48,301 nucleotides of DNA from Clostridiaceae bacterium (GTDB lineage: Bacteria; Bacillota; Clostridia; DSM-8532): the NCBI GenBank assembly GCA_012840245.1, contig DULR01000041.1, positions 1-48,301 of the forward strand, in the 5' to 3' direction. Of the stretch, positions 7,714 through 16,488 are shown in pieces. The position numbers and the translations under genes were made by a program. The notes below the pieces were generated by a model. That model made no database searches. It saw nothing but the letters and a program-made list of their open reading frames with translations, and had not been told where the DNA came from. The stretch's first letter is position 1; each line of letters begins with the position of its first letter.

Positions 7714-8487
7714 TTGATAGATTCACATGCCCATTATGACGACGAAAGATTCGATCCCGACCGTGACGATGTTCTGAACGAATGTGTCAGACACGCTGTC
7801 ACACATATAGTCAACGCGGGCAGCAACATCGAGAGCTCAAAAAAATCTGTGGAATTGGCCCGGAAATATCCGTTTGTCTATGCAGCAGCAGGAGTTCATC
7901 CCCACGATGTGTCCCAATGCAATGACAGTACTCTTGACACCTTGAGAGAGCTTGCCGGGGAAAGCAAGGTCGTTGCGATAGGAGAAATCGGACTGGACTA
8001 TTACTATGATTTTTCACCCAGGGATAAACAGCGGGAGTGGTTCGCAAAGCAGATCAGCCTGGCCAGGGAGCTGAAGCTGCCTATAATAATACATGACCGT
8101 GATGCCCACAAGGATGTTCTAGATATTGTCAGAAGTGAAAAAGCAAGTGAGGCAGGAGGAGTCTTCCATTGTTTTTCGGGCTCGGTGGAAATGGCAAGGG
8201 AAGTGCTGGACCTGGGATTCAGGATCGGGATCGGTGGTCCGGTGACATTCAAAAATGCTCATAAGCCGGTCGATGTGGTTCGTTATACGCCGCTGGATAT
8301 GCTGCTTACAGAAACAGATTGTCCGTATCTGGCCCCTGAACCGCACAGGGGAAAAAGAAACTGGTCGGGCCTTATAAAGCATGTTTTAGAGAAAATATCT
8401 GAAATAAAGGGTATAGATTATTATATGGCTGAAGAGGCAACAGCCGGTAACGCTATAAGACTGTTCGGTTTGAAAAACGGCATATAA
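7714..8487 (+). CDS. tatD: TatD family metal-dependent DNase
   Basis: Metal-dependent hydrolase with a TIM-barrel fold; family members are 3'-5' exonucleases acting on damaged DNA. Metal ligands visible: the HxH of DSHAHYDD at residues 5 and 7, GEIGLDYYY, IIHDRDAH, GVFHCFSG and TETDCPYLAP. The TTG at 7714 is preceded by AGGAGG (7700-7704) and gives 257 residues, the family length; the longer in-frame reading from 7612 runs back into the dispersed repeat and is unlikely. In B. subtilis the homologue yabD also sits between metS and yabE. Confidence 0.93.
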   Translation: MIDSHAHYDDERFDPDRDDVLNECVRHAVTHIVNAGSNIESSKKSVELARKYPFVYAAAGVHPHDVSQCNDSTLDTLRELAGESKVVAIGEIGLDYYYDFSPRDKQREWFAKQISLARELKLPIIIHDRDAHKDVLDIVRSEKASEAGGVFHCFSGSVEMAREVLDLGFRIGIGGPVTFKNAHKPVDVVRYTPLDMLLTETDCPYLAPEPHRGKRNWSGLIKHVLEKISEIKGIDYYMAEEATAGNAIRLFGLKNGI

Positions 8488-8528
8488 CGGGCTAAGCTCT
8501 TGTCGAATCATGGATCAGGGGGTAAACC

Positions 8529-9263
8529 ATGAAGAAGTTTGTTGTTATTATGATCTCTGCTCTGGTGCTCTTTACTTTTCTTATGCTCAATTATTTATTG
8601 TGGGACAAGGAAAATCTGCAGAAGCAAAGGGAAACAGACAAGATTGAACAGGACTGGCTCAGGGGGCAGAACCGGATCCTGTCAGCCACAGTGGAAGAAC
8701 TGGAACAGACCAACTCAAAGCTTGAAAAAGAAGCGAAGGAATATAAGGATAAGATCGCTGAGCTGGAGTCCCAGATGCAGCTTCTTCAGCAAAAAGAAAC
8801 GGAAAATGATGCGTTATTGGCGAAGCTGACTGAAACTGTCAATCTGTATAAATCACTGATGGTCGATGATGTAAGAGATACTGTAAGCAAATGGTTCTTG
8901 TCGATAAGCCAAAAGGATTATGATGATTCATTGGGCTTTCTGGGCGAGAACTTCACTTTTTTAGGGAAAAAATATAGTGATAGGGAAGCATATATAGAGC
9001 TGATGTCAGCCATCGACTCGATCACGATTGCTGAAAAATCAGCAAATGACGCAAAAGAAACCTTCACCGTCATCGAGGATGGCGAACCCGAGATAATAAG
9101 TGTTCAGGTCGTTGTACAAGCATATATTATAGATGAGAAGAAAACTAATCTGCCCGGCATGGACGATGGTACCAACATACTGGAGATCAGGTTAAGTTAC
9201 AATAAGATATCTAAAAATTGGGCAATATTATCTGTAATTCCCAAAAATGTTGGTAACCCTTGA
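8529..9263 (+). CDS. Hypothetical membrane-anchored coiled-coil protein
   Basis: I do not recognise a named family. The 244-residue protein has an N-terminal hydrophobic segment (about residues 4-24, KKFVVIMISALVLFTFLML) with no lipobox, then a strongly charged heptad-like coiled coil (about 30-105). The globular C-terminal part (about 118-240, DTVSKWFLSISQKDYDDSL onward) resembles in pattern an NTF2-like or DUF4878-type fold: small, with an early helix pair and alternating strands. It probably faces the outside of the membrane. It lies 41 bases after tatD and before the yabE promoter, so it is likely co-transcribed with tatD. A cell-envelope role is only inferred from the neighbours. Confidence 0.8.
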   Translation: MKKFVVIMISALVLFTFLMLNYLLWDKENLQKQRETDKIEQDWLRGQNRILSATVEELEQTNSKLEKEAKEYKDKIAELESQMQLLQQKETENDALLAKLTETVNLYKSLMVDDVRDTVSKWFLSISQKDYDDSLGFLGENFTFLGKKYSDREAYIELMSAIDSITIAEKSANDAKETFTVIEDGEPEIISVQVVVQAYIIDEKKTNLPGMDDGTNILEIRLSYNKISKNWAILSVIPKNVGNP

Positions 9264-9289
9264 CAAAAAATTAGTCCATGATATAAAAT
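9260..9289 (+). promoter_or_regulatory. Predicted promoter of the yabE-like gene
   Basis: TTGACA (9260-9265) overlaps the stop of the upstream gene; a -10 of TATAAA (9282-9287) or TAAAAT (9284-9289) follows at 16 or 18 bases. Transcription from about 9295 would give a leader of about 160 bases. Confidence 0.65.
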
Positions 9290-9298
9290 AGAGAAGCC

Positions 9299-9420
9299 TT
9301 GCGAAACCTGAGGGGGATCGTTCCCGAATTTCAGTGGCACCGCTGCTAGTGTGTTTGAAATAAGTACATATAGATAAAACGGCCGGAACAGGCCGCGCGG
9401 TCCCGAACCGGTCGGGCTGC
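9299..9420 (+). promoter_or_regulatory. Structured leader of the yabE-like gene, class unknown
   Basis: Several hairpins in series: CTGA-GGGGGA...TTCCC...TCAG near 9310-9333, CAGTGG/CCGCTG immediately after, CGGCC (9380-9384)/GGCCG (9391-9395), and GCGG-T-CCCGA (9397-9406)/TCGGG-CTGC (9412-9420). G+C is high compared with the surrounding sequence. Genes of this wall-remodelling type are often under ydaO c-di-AMP riboswitches in Bacillota, but I cannot find the conserved ydaO core here, so I leave the class open. Confidence 0.45.
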
Positions 9421-9454
9421 ACATTCTATGTATATATAAGGAGAGGAAGTTTAG

Positions 9455-10558
9455 ATGAATGGTCTATATCTTGCTTTCATCAAACGAGCCCTTCCCCTTA
9501 AGCAATTGGCTGTGTTGTTGGTTTTAACTGCATTTGCTGTTACAGCGGGCATAAAAACGTATCAAAGTTTAAGCAAGGACGTACAGATTATTGATAACGG
9601 CAAGCCAATCACTGTTAGAACTATGAGCGATAATGTAGCCGAGACTTTGGAGATGCTGGACATTTCCATAAGACCTGATGACTACATCAGCATGGCTCCG
9701 GATACAGAATTGGATTCAGAAGCTCTTAATGTGATCAGCATTAAGCGTGCTGTTCCGGTGAATATTTTGGTAGACGGGCAGCTTAAGGAGGTTTGGTCCT
9801 ACAAGGACACGGTTGAGGAAGTTGTAGCCGACAACGGCATCACGCTCAACCCGTTGGATCGTTATGAAGGTGTAGATGCCAAAGATAAAATCAAAGAGGG
9901 CATGAATATCCGTATTGTACGTGTGAGCGAGGAAATAATAGCAGAACAGACCGAAATTCCGTTCACTGTAGTGGAAAAGCCCAATAACGTGATGAACGAA
10001 GGAGAAACGAAGGTAGTAGTAAACGGCGAAAACGGCATCAGGGAGAAATATTATAAACTGACTTATGAAGACAACAGACCTGTTTCCCGTGAATTCGTCA
10101 ATGAAAAGATCATAAAGGAACCTGTAAGCAAAGTCGTTGAATATGGAACAGTGCTGAATTTCAGAAACCATAGAGGAGACCTGGTCAGATATAAAGACGT
10201 TATAAAAATGAAGGCCACAGCCTATACAGCGTCTTATGAAGATACTGGCAAACATCCCGACCATCCGGCGTTTGGCATAACATATACAGGTCTCAAGGCA
10301 AGAGAAGGGGTCATAGCTGTTGATCCCAAAGTGATCCCTCTGGGGACGAAGGTATATGTTGAAGTTCCCGGGCCGGCTCCCGATTACGGGTTTGCTATAG
10401 CCGCCGATATCGGAAGCGCTATCAAGGGAAAGCTGATCGACCTGTATTTTGATACCAAAGAGGAAGTCAGAAAATGGGGAAGAAGAGATGTGGTTGTTTA
10501 TATCCTTAACGAGCAGAATGATACCAGATGGAAGGAAAACAACAACCCATGCAAGTAA
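9455..10558 (+). CDS. yabE: YabE-like G5 and 3D domain cell-wall protein
   Basis: Secreted or membrane-anchored protein of the resuscitation-promoting-factor-like class, expected to act on peptidoglycan. Order of parts: a membrane segment at about residues 18-35; two ubiquitin-like DUF348 repeats (about 40-150, each with a DNVAETLEMLDI-type or KDTVEEVVADNGI-type motif); a G5 domain (about 155-235, EEIIAEQTEIPFTVVEKPN); and a C-terminal 3D domain (about 248-350). The 3D aspartates are visible in AVDPKVIPLGTKVYVE, ADIGSAIKG and LIDLYFDT. Start at ATG 9455 with AGGAGAGG upstream. It has its own promoter and a structured leader. Six bases separate it from rsmA. Confidence 0.88.
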   Translation: MNGLYLAFIKRALPLKQLAVLLVLTAFAVTAGIKTYQSLSKDVQIIDNGKPITVRTMSDNVAETLEMLDISIRPDDYISMAPDTELDSEALNVISIKRAVPVNILVDGQLKEVWSYKDTVEEVVADNGITLNPLDRYEGVDAKDKIKEGMNIRIVRVSEEIIAEQTEIPFTVVEKPNNVMNEGETKVVVNGENGIREKYYKLTYEDNRPVSREFVNEKIIKEPVSKVVEYGTVLNFRNHRGDLVRYKDVIKMKATAYTASYEDTGKHPDHPAFGITYTGLKAREGVIAVDPKVIPLGTKVYVEVPGPAPDYGFAIAADIGSAIKGKLIDLYFDTKEEVRKWGRRDVVVYILNEQNDTRWKENNNPCK

Positions 10559-10564
10559 TGACCT

Positions 10565-11401
10565 ATGATTAATACAAACGAAGTTTTAAAAAAATATGGC
10601 CTGAGGCTTACCAAAACCTTAGGCCAGAATTTTCTTACTGACATCAACATCATAAGGAAAATAGTGGATACAGGCGAAGTTTGCCCTTCCGACCTGGTGG
10701 TTGAGATCGGCCCCGGTATCGGTTCGATGACAGCCGAGCTCGCAGGGAAGGCGGGCAAAGTGATTGCTGTAGAAATCGATAAAAATCTTATTCCTGCACT
10801 TAAAGAAAATTTAAGCGCTTTTTCCAATGTGACCATCATCTGCGGAGACATTATGGAAACTGATCTGGAAAGCCTTACAAAAGACTGGACAGGTCCGCTG
10901 AAGGTCGTGTCGAACCTTCCCTACTATATAACGACTCCCATCATTATGATGCTTCTTGAAGGGAACGTGGCATGGGACACCCTTGTCTTTATGGTCCAGA
11001 AGGAAGTTGCTCTCAGGATGGCCGCCAAACCTTCAACGAAGGATTATGGGGCATTGTCGATAGCCGTACAATATTATTCTGATCCAAAACTGGCTTTTAC
11101 CGTATCGAAAAATTGCTTCATACCAAAGCCTGATGTTGACTCGGCAGTGGTAAAGCTGAAAAAGCGTGTTCTTGATCAGGCTCAGGATATAGACAAGGAT
11201 CATTTTTTCAAGGTCGTCAGAGCATCCTTCGGGCAAAGACGAAAGACACTTCTAAATTCGCTGGGAAATCAGCCATTTGTGCCCGGAGGCAAGGAGAGGC
11301 TCAGAGAAGTGCTTTCAAAGCTGGGGATAAAGGAGAGCATCCGGGCAGAAGAGCTCTCCATATATGACTTTCTGAATCTTTCCAAAGAGTTGTCCGAATA
11401 A
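10565..11401 (+). CDS. rsmA: 16S rRNA dimethyladenosine transferase RsmA (KsgA)
   Basis: Dimethylates two adjacent adenines near the 3' end of 16S rRNA during small-subunit maturation. Family marks: LTKTLGQNFLTD near the N terminus, SAM-binding VVEIGPGIGSMTAELA, VIAVEIDKNL, and the catalytic NLPYYITTPI. C-terminal domain includes SFGQRRKTLLNSL. 278 residues, normal. The ATG at 10565 has no clear ribosome site and lies six bases after the yabE stop, so translational coupling is likely. In B. subtilis rnmV lies between the two genes; here there is no room for it. Confidence 0.96.
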   Translation: MINTNEVLKKYGLRLTKTLGQNFLTDINIIRKIVDTGEVCPSDLVVEIGPGIGSMTAELAGKAGKVIAVEIDKNLIPALKENLSAFSNVTIICGDIMETDLESLTKDWTGPLKVVSNLPYYITTPIIMMLLEGNVAWDTLVFMVQKEVALRMAAKPSTKDYGALSIAVQYYSDPKLAFTVSKNCFIPKPDVDSAVVKLKKRVLDQAQDIDKDHFFKVVRASFGQRRKTLLNSLGNQPFVPGGKERLREVLSKLGIKESIRAEELSIYDFLNLSKELSE

Positions 11402-11548
11402 TCGGTCCTATCCGGAAACTTGTCTGCTTCTTTAGTTATATCGGAAAAACATGGTGCGTATAATTCCAAGGGATAAGCTTTTTTCGCAAAGCAGAACGAA
11501 AGGGCTTTTGTTTCTGTATTGCGCGGAAAAGTTGGCTTGGAGGTTATT

Positions 11549-12643
11549 ATGCAGACCGGTTTTGCGAGAAAATATGCGATAATGGAGGAACTTGACGGAG
11601 GATTCAGCACGGGCAGCACACCTGAAGCTTTCGTACGCCTGGATTGCTGGAATGGACGGATACAGGTCTCCATCCATGTCAAAGGTCTTAAACAGGGACC
11701 GTACAAGCATATGCTCTATCTGATCTTTTCAAGGAACGGCAAGCTGGTGCCTGTTCTGGCCGGACCTGTCAATACATCATATGCCGGCATGCAGAGCGGA
11801 CTCGAAATAGATGCGGAAACGCTCAGAAACCTGAATGTCAAGCCTGAAGAAATAAGATATGCCGCACTGACAGCTGAAAGTAACAACAGAAAATGGATAC
11901 CTCTGTTTTCCAGCTTCGAAAAAAACTATAAATGGGATGAGAGCATCAGACAGGCCATCCTGATGAAGCCGGAGGAAGAAGAGCAGCAGACTGAGCCTGC
12001 CAGAACGCTGTACAGGGAAGAGACCGATCCTCAGTATCAGCCCAGGCAGGTATGGGCAGAGGAAAAGACCGAAAGCGACGCCGGAGAGAAAAATGATATA
12101 AAAACAGACGCTCCCGCAATCAACGTGCAGAATGACAATCTGGCTGAAGACGTCGGAACCCGGCTGAATCCGCCTCCTCCAAAATCCGGAAGCAGGGAGT
12201 CTGCCGGTCAGAGAATGCCAAGGACAGGAAGGGAGTACAGCCCGTACAAATGCGACATAAATAAGCTGGAAGGAATGCTGTCAAACAATTTTGAGGCATA
12301 TCAGCCGTTCAAAAGGCCCAACAGGGGATATAGCTGGTACAGGGTGTCGGATCTGGCCAAGCTCAGCAATATTATGTATATGTCAGGGATAAATGTCCCT
12401 CTTTTCGCGAATCCTAAAATCCTGGTCGGCCTTTTCAAGTTCAAGCATATACTGGCAGGTCTGTATCGCGGCGATAATGGCGCTCAGTATTATGTCATCG
12501 GTGTACCGGCAAAGGATGAAAAAGATAACAAGCCCTTTGAAAATGCATGCAAATGGGTATCGGTATCTGAGAGCCAGGTACGTGATATGGGCGGATACTG
12601 GCTGGTTTATGTAAGCCTCAAATCAGGTGAGATAATCGTCTGA
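11549..12643 (+). CDS. Hypothetical protein with charged central linker
   Basis: Not recognised. The 364-residue protein has three parts: an N-terminal globular region (about 1-140, MQTGFARKYAIMEELDGGF onward, rich in beta pattern), a low-complexity acidic and polar linker (about 140-235, with runs of E, Q, K and P), and a C-terminal globular region (about 240-364) with aromatic-rich YSWYRVSDLAKLSN and KWVSVSESQVRDMGGYW. No signal peptide or membrane segment, so it is cytoplasmic. ATG at 11549 is 5 bases after GGAGG (11539-11543); the longer in-frame start at 11519 has no such site. It follows rsmA, the place where B. subtilis has the spore protease gene yabG, but it does not look like YabG. 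Confidence 0.8.
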   Translation: MQTGFARKYAIMEELDGGFSTGSTPEAFVRLDCWNGRIQVSIHVKGLKQGPYKHMLYLIFSRNGKLVPVLAGPVNTSYAGMQSGLEIDAETLRNLNVKPEEIRYAALTAESNNRKWIPLFSSFEKNYKWDESIRQAILMKPEEEEQQTEPARTLYREETDPQYQPRQVWAEEKTESDAGEKNDIKTDAPAINVQNDNLAEDVGTRLNPPPPKSGSRESAGQRMPRTGREYSPYKCDINKLEGMLSNNFEAYQPFKRPNRGYSWYRVSDLAKLSNIMYMSGINVPLFANPKILVGLFKFKHILAGLYRGDNGAQYYVIGVPAKDEKDNKPFENACKWVSVSESQVRDMGGYWLVYVSLKSGEIIV

Positions 12644-12678
12644 CAGAAAAAGTACATACGGATAATTTCCTGCTGTAA

Positions 12679-12708
12679 TTGACAACAGGATGATCGCTGG
12701 ACTATACT
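12679..12708 (+). promoter_or_regulatory. Predicted deoC promoter
   Basis: TTGACA (12679-12684) and TATACT (12703-12708), spacer 18 bases, 47 bases before the deoC start. Confidence 0.65.
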
Positions 12709-12754
12709 CTTTTATGAAGATATTAATTTTTGCTTGAGTTACGGAGGACAAGCC

Positions 12755-13432
12755 ATGGATATAGCCCGTTACATCGACCATGCAGTTTTAAAGCCTGAAA
12801 TGAAGCAAAATGAAGTTATTAAAGCTATTTTAGAAGGCATTCATTATTCAGCCAGGACAGTTTGTGTACGGCCCTGTGATATAGATCTTGCGCTGGAGCT
12901 TTGTAAGGGCAGCCAAACTGAGGTTTCATGCGTACTTGCATTTCCCCATGGCAATGTGCCTTCCGAGGTCAAGGCGTTCGAAGCGTCACAGTACGTCAAA
13001 AAAGGCGTTCAGGAAATAGATATGGTGGCCAATTACAGCTACATCAGATCAGGCCTGTGGGATCTGGTTCTCAAGGATATCAGGGCAGTGACGGATATCA
13101 CGAAAAAATCGGGTGTTGTTTTGAAAGTTATTTTTGAAACCTGCACTTTAAATGAGGAAGAGATCAGAAAGACCACTGAGATCTGTATCGAAGCCGGTGC
13201 CGATTTCGTGAAGACATCCACCGGATTCCATAATGGCGGAGCTACCGAGGAAGCTGTCAGAGCTATGCTCGATGCCGCAAAAGGCCGTATAAAGGTAAAA
13301 GCATCAGGCGGGATCCGCGATATAAAAACTGCCAAACATTATATCGATCTTGGCTGCGAGCGCCTGGGAGTAGGCTATTCGACCACCCCTGTCCTGGTAA
13401 AAGGCGAGGGGCAGTCAAAAAGCGCGTATTAA
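12755..13432 (+). CDS. deoC: Deoxyribose-phosphate aldolase DeoC
   Basis: Cleaves 2-deoxyribose-5-phosphate to glyceraldehyde-3-phosphate and acetaldehyde, feeding nucleoside sugars into glycolysis. Recognised from ARYIDHAVLKPEM at the N terminus, SCVLAFPHGN, the Schiff-base lysine Lys153 in FVKTSTGFHNGG and the second lysine Lys182 in IKVKASGGIRD. 225 residues, typical. ATG at 12755 follows GGAGG (12743-12747); the in-frame TTG at 12734 lies upstream of that site. No other deo genes are adjacent. Its stop overlaps the stop of the convergent ArsR-like gene. Confidence 0.94.
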   Translation: MDIARYIDHAVLKPEMKQNEVIKAILEGIHYSARTVCVRPCDIDLALELCKGSQTEVSCVLAFPHGNVPSEVKAFEASQYVKKGVQEIDMVANYSYIRSGLWDLVLKDIRAVTDITKKSGVVLKVIFETCTLNEEEIRKTTEICIEAGADFVKTSTGFHNGGATEEAVRAMLDAAKGRIKVKASGGIRDIKTAKHYIDLGCERLGVGYSTTPVLVKGEGQSKSAY

Positions 13433-14400
13433 GCATCCTGAAGTGGTGCGTCATATATTCTCAGAACGATATCAGTTCCATGATTGCCAAAATGATTTCC
13501 GTAAATATTGAAGCCGCTCTTGTGAAGGGCTTCATCCTTTATGCCTGCACGGAATTTCAGAGCGCCGCCCAGGTTGAAATCGGATAAACCTCTGTTTGTC
13601 TGCTTTGCGCCATTTATTGAAGTATGATCCTGTGTAAGGACTAATGTTATCTGCTTTCCGTAGCTGGAGCCCTTCCACCAGGTCGGAGTGAACCTGCCGC
13701 CAGTTCCACGGCTGTATTCCTCGACAGTCACAGTGCCTGCTTCCAATCCGTTCACCCAGAATGTGATGTCCGATATACCTTCGGTGAGATTACTTTTATC
13801 CATACCTTCAGGAAGCCTCAGGGCTTTGTGTTCCACCAGCTCTCCCAGGGCCGATACCTCAAGTATCAATTCGATTTTTATGGTTCGTTCGATTATTAAA
13901 TCTTCGGGCAGGGGGATCCTGTATTCGACAAAGCCGTGTGAGCCCCAGACAAGATCGGCCTTAACTCTTTCGATATCATAGAACACCTCAGGGTCATCCC
14001 ATTTTTTTATGACATTTTCCCTGCTTGCCAGACCACAGGGAGGATAGATGCTGAAATCGAAGTAGTTTCCCACAGGGATAAAGTATTCACGGTATTGATT
14101 TGCGTCGGATCTGCTTTTTCTGCTGAAATTGAAGATCAGCCTGTCATAGACCTTGGAGCACATCTTTTGATTGCCCACCGTTCCGGGAACATATCTGGTT
14201 TTTATGAACCCTGCTTCCTCAAGAATGTTGATATGGGTCAGGATATTGGTCTTGCTGAGTCCAAGCCGCTTCGCTATGGACTGGATGTTGAGCTCTCCGT
14301 CCTCCAGCAGGCCGAGGATCTCAAGCCGGATATCACTGGAAAGAGCCTTGACCACTGGTATCACGTTTTTGCCTTCAATATACAGATCTCTGAATGCCAT
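13429..14400 (-). CDS. ArsR-like winged-helix regulator with long C-terminal domain
   Basis: N-terminal winged helix (about residues 12-80) is clear: VKALSSDIRLEILGLLEDG, then NIQSIAKRLGLSKTNILTHINILEEAGFI. The remaining 240 residues form a beta-rich domain I do not recognise (segments such as DLVWGSHGFVEYRIPLPEDL and ITFWVNGLEAGTVTVEEYS), presumably a ligand-sensing or oligomerisation module. Classical ArsR proteins are about 100 residues, so this is a two-domain type of 323. It lies 28 bases downstream of the GH127-type gene on the same strand, so the two are probably one operon, and control of that glycosidase or its substrate pathway is the natural guess. Its stop shares TTAA with deoC. 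Confidence 0.8.
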   Translation of the reverse strand: MAFRDLYIEGKNVIPVVKALSSDIRLEILGLLEDGELNIQSIAKRLGLSKTNILTHINILEEAGFIKTRYVPGTVGNQKMCSKVYDRLIFNFSRKSRSDANQYREYFIPVGNYFDFSIYPPCGLASRENVIKKWDDPEVFYDIERVKADLVWGSHGFVEYRIPLPEDLIIERTIKIELILEVSALGELVEHKALRLPEGMDKSNLTEGISDITFWVNGLEAGTVTVEEYSRGTGGRFTPTWWKGSSYGKQITLVLTQDHTSINGAKQTNRGLSDFNLGGALKFRAGIKDEALHKSGFNIYGNHFGNHGTDIVLRIYDAPLQDA

Positions 14401-14428
14401 TTCATTTCCCTGCCTTTATATTGAACAT

Positions 14429-16375
14429 TCATTTTGTCCTGATGTACGGAAACTGTGATATCCGAAGCTTCGCAGCTCCGTAAGGAATGAGCTCGATCAT
14501 CTCTGAAGGCTCGTTTGAGACAACAGGACTTAAAGGAACATCTCCTGCAGAGTCATCTACAATTTGCCATTGAGGAAGTCTTCGGCCAGCGGCTTTCAGC
14601 ACGATGGGCGAGTTTTCGCAATCGAAGGGCTGACGTGCCAGACTGTTCCGGATAACCATGAACGAATTTTCAGGATTCTCGGCATCGAGCTCAAGAGCAT
14701 AATTCCACGGTGAATCAGGATAAACCTCCCAGTCCCCATAGGGGCCGTTTTCTCTTAGCTTCTTCCATTGCTCTTTGATTTTCAGGGCATAAACAAGAGG
14801 CCCACGTTCTATTCCCACAGAGTTGTTATGCCAGAATGAAAGGCGTATTTTCATGGGAAGCTCAAGAATGATTTCATCATCCTGCTGCCACTCTCTCGTG
14901 ATGGTATGATAGGTTCCGCCGATTGATACACTTTCGGTGTTTCCGTTTATTTTGACGACAGCTTTTTCGCACCAGCCGGGAATGCGGAGCCTGAGAGGGA
15001 AAACAGCTTTCTTCCCAAGGCTTTTTATTCTGAAGATTATGTGCTCTTCAAAAGGATAATCGGTTATTTCTTCGATGATTATATCCACGTTATCCGCTAC
15101 CTTAGCCCTGACTGTACAGGGAGCGTATACCGTTGCAGCGAGACCGCCGTCATCGGTCGCTCTCCAAAGGGTTTTCAAGAATTTGGGCCATCCCTGATGC
15201 ATGTTGGCGGTGCAGCATCCGTAGTTGGGCTCAAGACCGAACAGATTCGACTCATCGTTGTTGTTGAACCAGTTCCGTTTCGCTTTTGTCACCAGCACCT
15301 GATTAGTCTGCTGGAGATACTGATGTCCCCAAAAATCCTTTGTAATGGTAGCAGGCAAAGCATTAAATGCCACTTTTTCAATGAGATCGGGGATCAGGGT
15401 GTTTTCGTCATATATATCCATAAGGGTCTGCAGACTGAAGAGATATTCGACCACCGAGCAAAGCTCATGCCCCTGTGAAGGGCTTGTTCCGCTCAGATGC
15501 TCATCGCCCGAAAACATTCCGTTGACCTGGCCATGGTATCGGGTCAGATTCCTGATCCCGTTCAAAACAGCCTTTCTGTGGGTCTCATCACCGGACTGAA
15601 GATAAAACAGTCCGGGTTCCTTGATGCCCATAGTCACGTTTACTATGTGAGTCAGGTGGTATTGCATGAGCCGGTTGATTTCGTCCCAGTTATAACTCCT
15701 GGCCATATGGTGCCAGTTGTAATAGAATCCTGTCGGACGTGTGAATGGGAAGTCATTGAATACGCCGGTCCAGTCAAGGGTCTGGCGATGTATGATCTCT
15801 GACAGCTCCAGAAGCCATTCCGATCCGGTCCGGTCATATAGCCATTGGATGCAGTAGATCAGCTCACCGCCACGTGCCTGTCCCCATGAATACAAAGGTT
15901 TTGATTCTATATTCTTCCTTACGAATCCGTAATATCGCAGCATAAAATCTATGACCCGGCTGTCACCGGTGAGCTCATGATATTGGATCAGCACCTTGAG
16001 CATGACCATGCGGGGCCACCAGTCAGCGTTGCTGCGGGGACCGAAATCGCCGTCGGGTGTCTGGCTCTCAAGTGTCCATTCTATCCATGGCAGGGCTTTC
16101 ATGATCAAATCTTCATCATTGAGAAGATATGCGAGGGGGACCAGGCCATCCAGATAATACGGTCCTCGTTCCCAGTTTTCTCCCGTACCGCCCAGCCAGC
16201 CGCTGTTGGGTCCCACCGAATCCCAGAATTCATCCAGATGTCCTGTGAGGCCTTCGGACTGAAGTACAAGCTGCTCATGCAGCCAGCCTTCGGGAAGCAC
16301 CGAGCCCAATGGCAGTTCAGCCGTTTTAGTATGTATCAGTTTATCTCCTTTAAAGAACACACCGTTTCTTTTCAT
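14429..16375 (-). CDS. GH127-type glycoside hydrolase (DUF1680 family, beta-L-arabinofuranosidase-like)
   Basis: A 648-residue protein of the (alpha/alpha)6-barrel DUF1680 family that includes bifidobacterial beta-L-arabinofuranosidase HypBA1 (GH127). In HypBA1 a zinc is held by Glu338, Cys340 and Cys418 and Cys417 is the nucleophile; the same pattern is visible here as Glu304 and Cys306 in HELCSVVEY and Cys387-Cys388 in NYGCCTANMHQGW. No signal peptide, so the substrate must be imported. ATG at 16375 has AGGAG before it; the upstream extension to 16441 is hydrophobic and unconserved. Substrate could be an arabinofuranoside or another furanoside; the neighbouring galactofuranose-type importer makes a furanose plausible. 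An AraC gene lies upstream on the same strand. Confidence 0.82.
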   Translation of the reverse strand: MKRNGVFFKGDKLIHTKTAELPLGSVLPEGWLHEQLVLQSEGLTGHLDEFWDSVGPNSGWLGGTGENWERGPYYLDGLVPLAYLLNDEDLIMKALPWIEWTLESQTPDGDFGPRSNADWWPRMVMLKVLIQYHELTGDSRVIDFMLRYYGFVRKNIESKPLYSWGQARGGELIYCIQWLYDRTGSEWLLELSEIIHRQTLDWTGVFNDFPFTRPTGFYYNWHHMARSYNWDEINRLMQYHLTHIVNVTMGIKEPGLFYLQSGDETHRKAVLNGIRNLTRYHGQVNGMFSGDEHLSGTSPSQGHELCSVVEYLFSLQTLMDIYDENTLIPDLIEKVAFNALPATITKDFWGHQYLQQTNQVLVTKAKRNWFNNNDESNLFGLEPNYGCCTANMHQGWPKFLKTLWRATDDGGLAATVYAPCTVRAKVADNVDIIIEEITDYPFEEHIIFRIKSLGKKAVFPLRLRIPGWCEKAVVKINGNTESVSIGGTYHTITREWQQDDEIILELPMKIRLSFWHNNSVGIERGPLVYALKIKEQWKKLRENGPYGDWEVYPDSPWNYALELDAENPENSFMVIRNSLARQPFDCENSPIVLKAAGRRLPQWQIVDDSAGDVPLSPVVSNEPSEMIELIPYGAAKLRISQFPYIRTK

Positions 16376-16488
16376 TCGAATATCTCTCCTGAATATAAAA
16401 TGATATATAATAATATAACATGTAAAATAAAAATAGTCCAATTATAAATTGACATATTTATCATCTTATATTGCTGCCGTATGTCTTT

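Noticed and set aside
9299..9420. ydaO (c-di-AMP) riboswitch before the yabE-like gene
   Set aside because: Context fits, but the conserved core does not appear at expected places; not called as that class.
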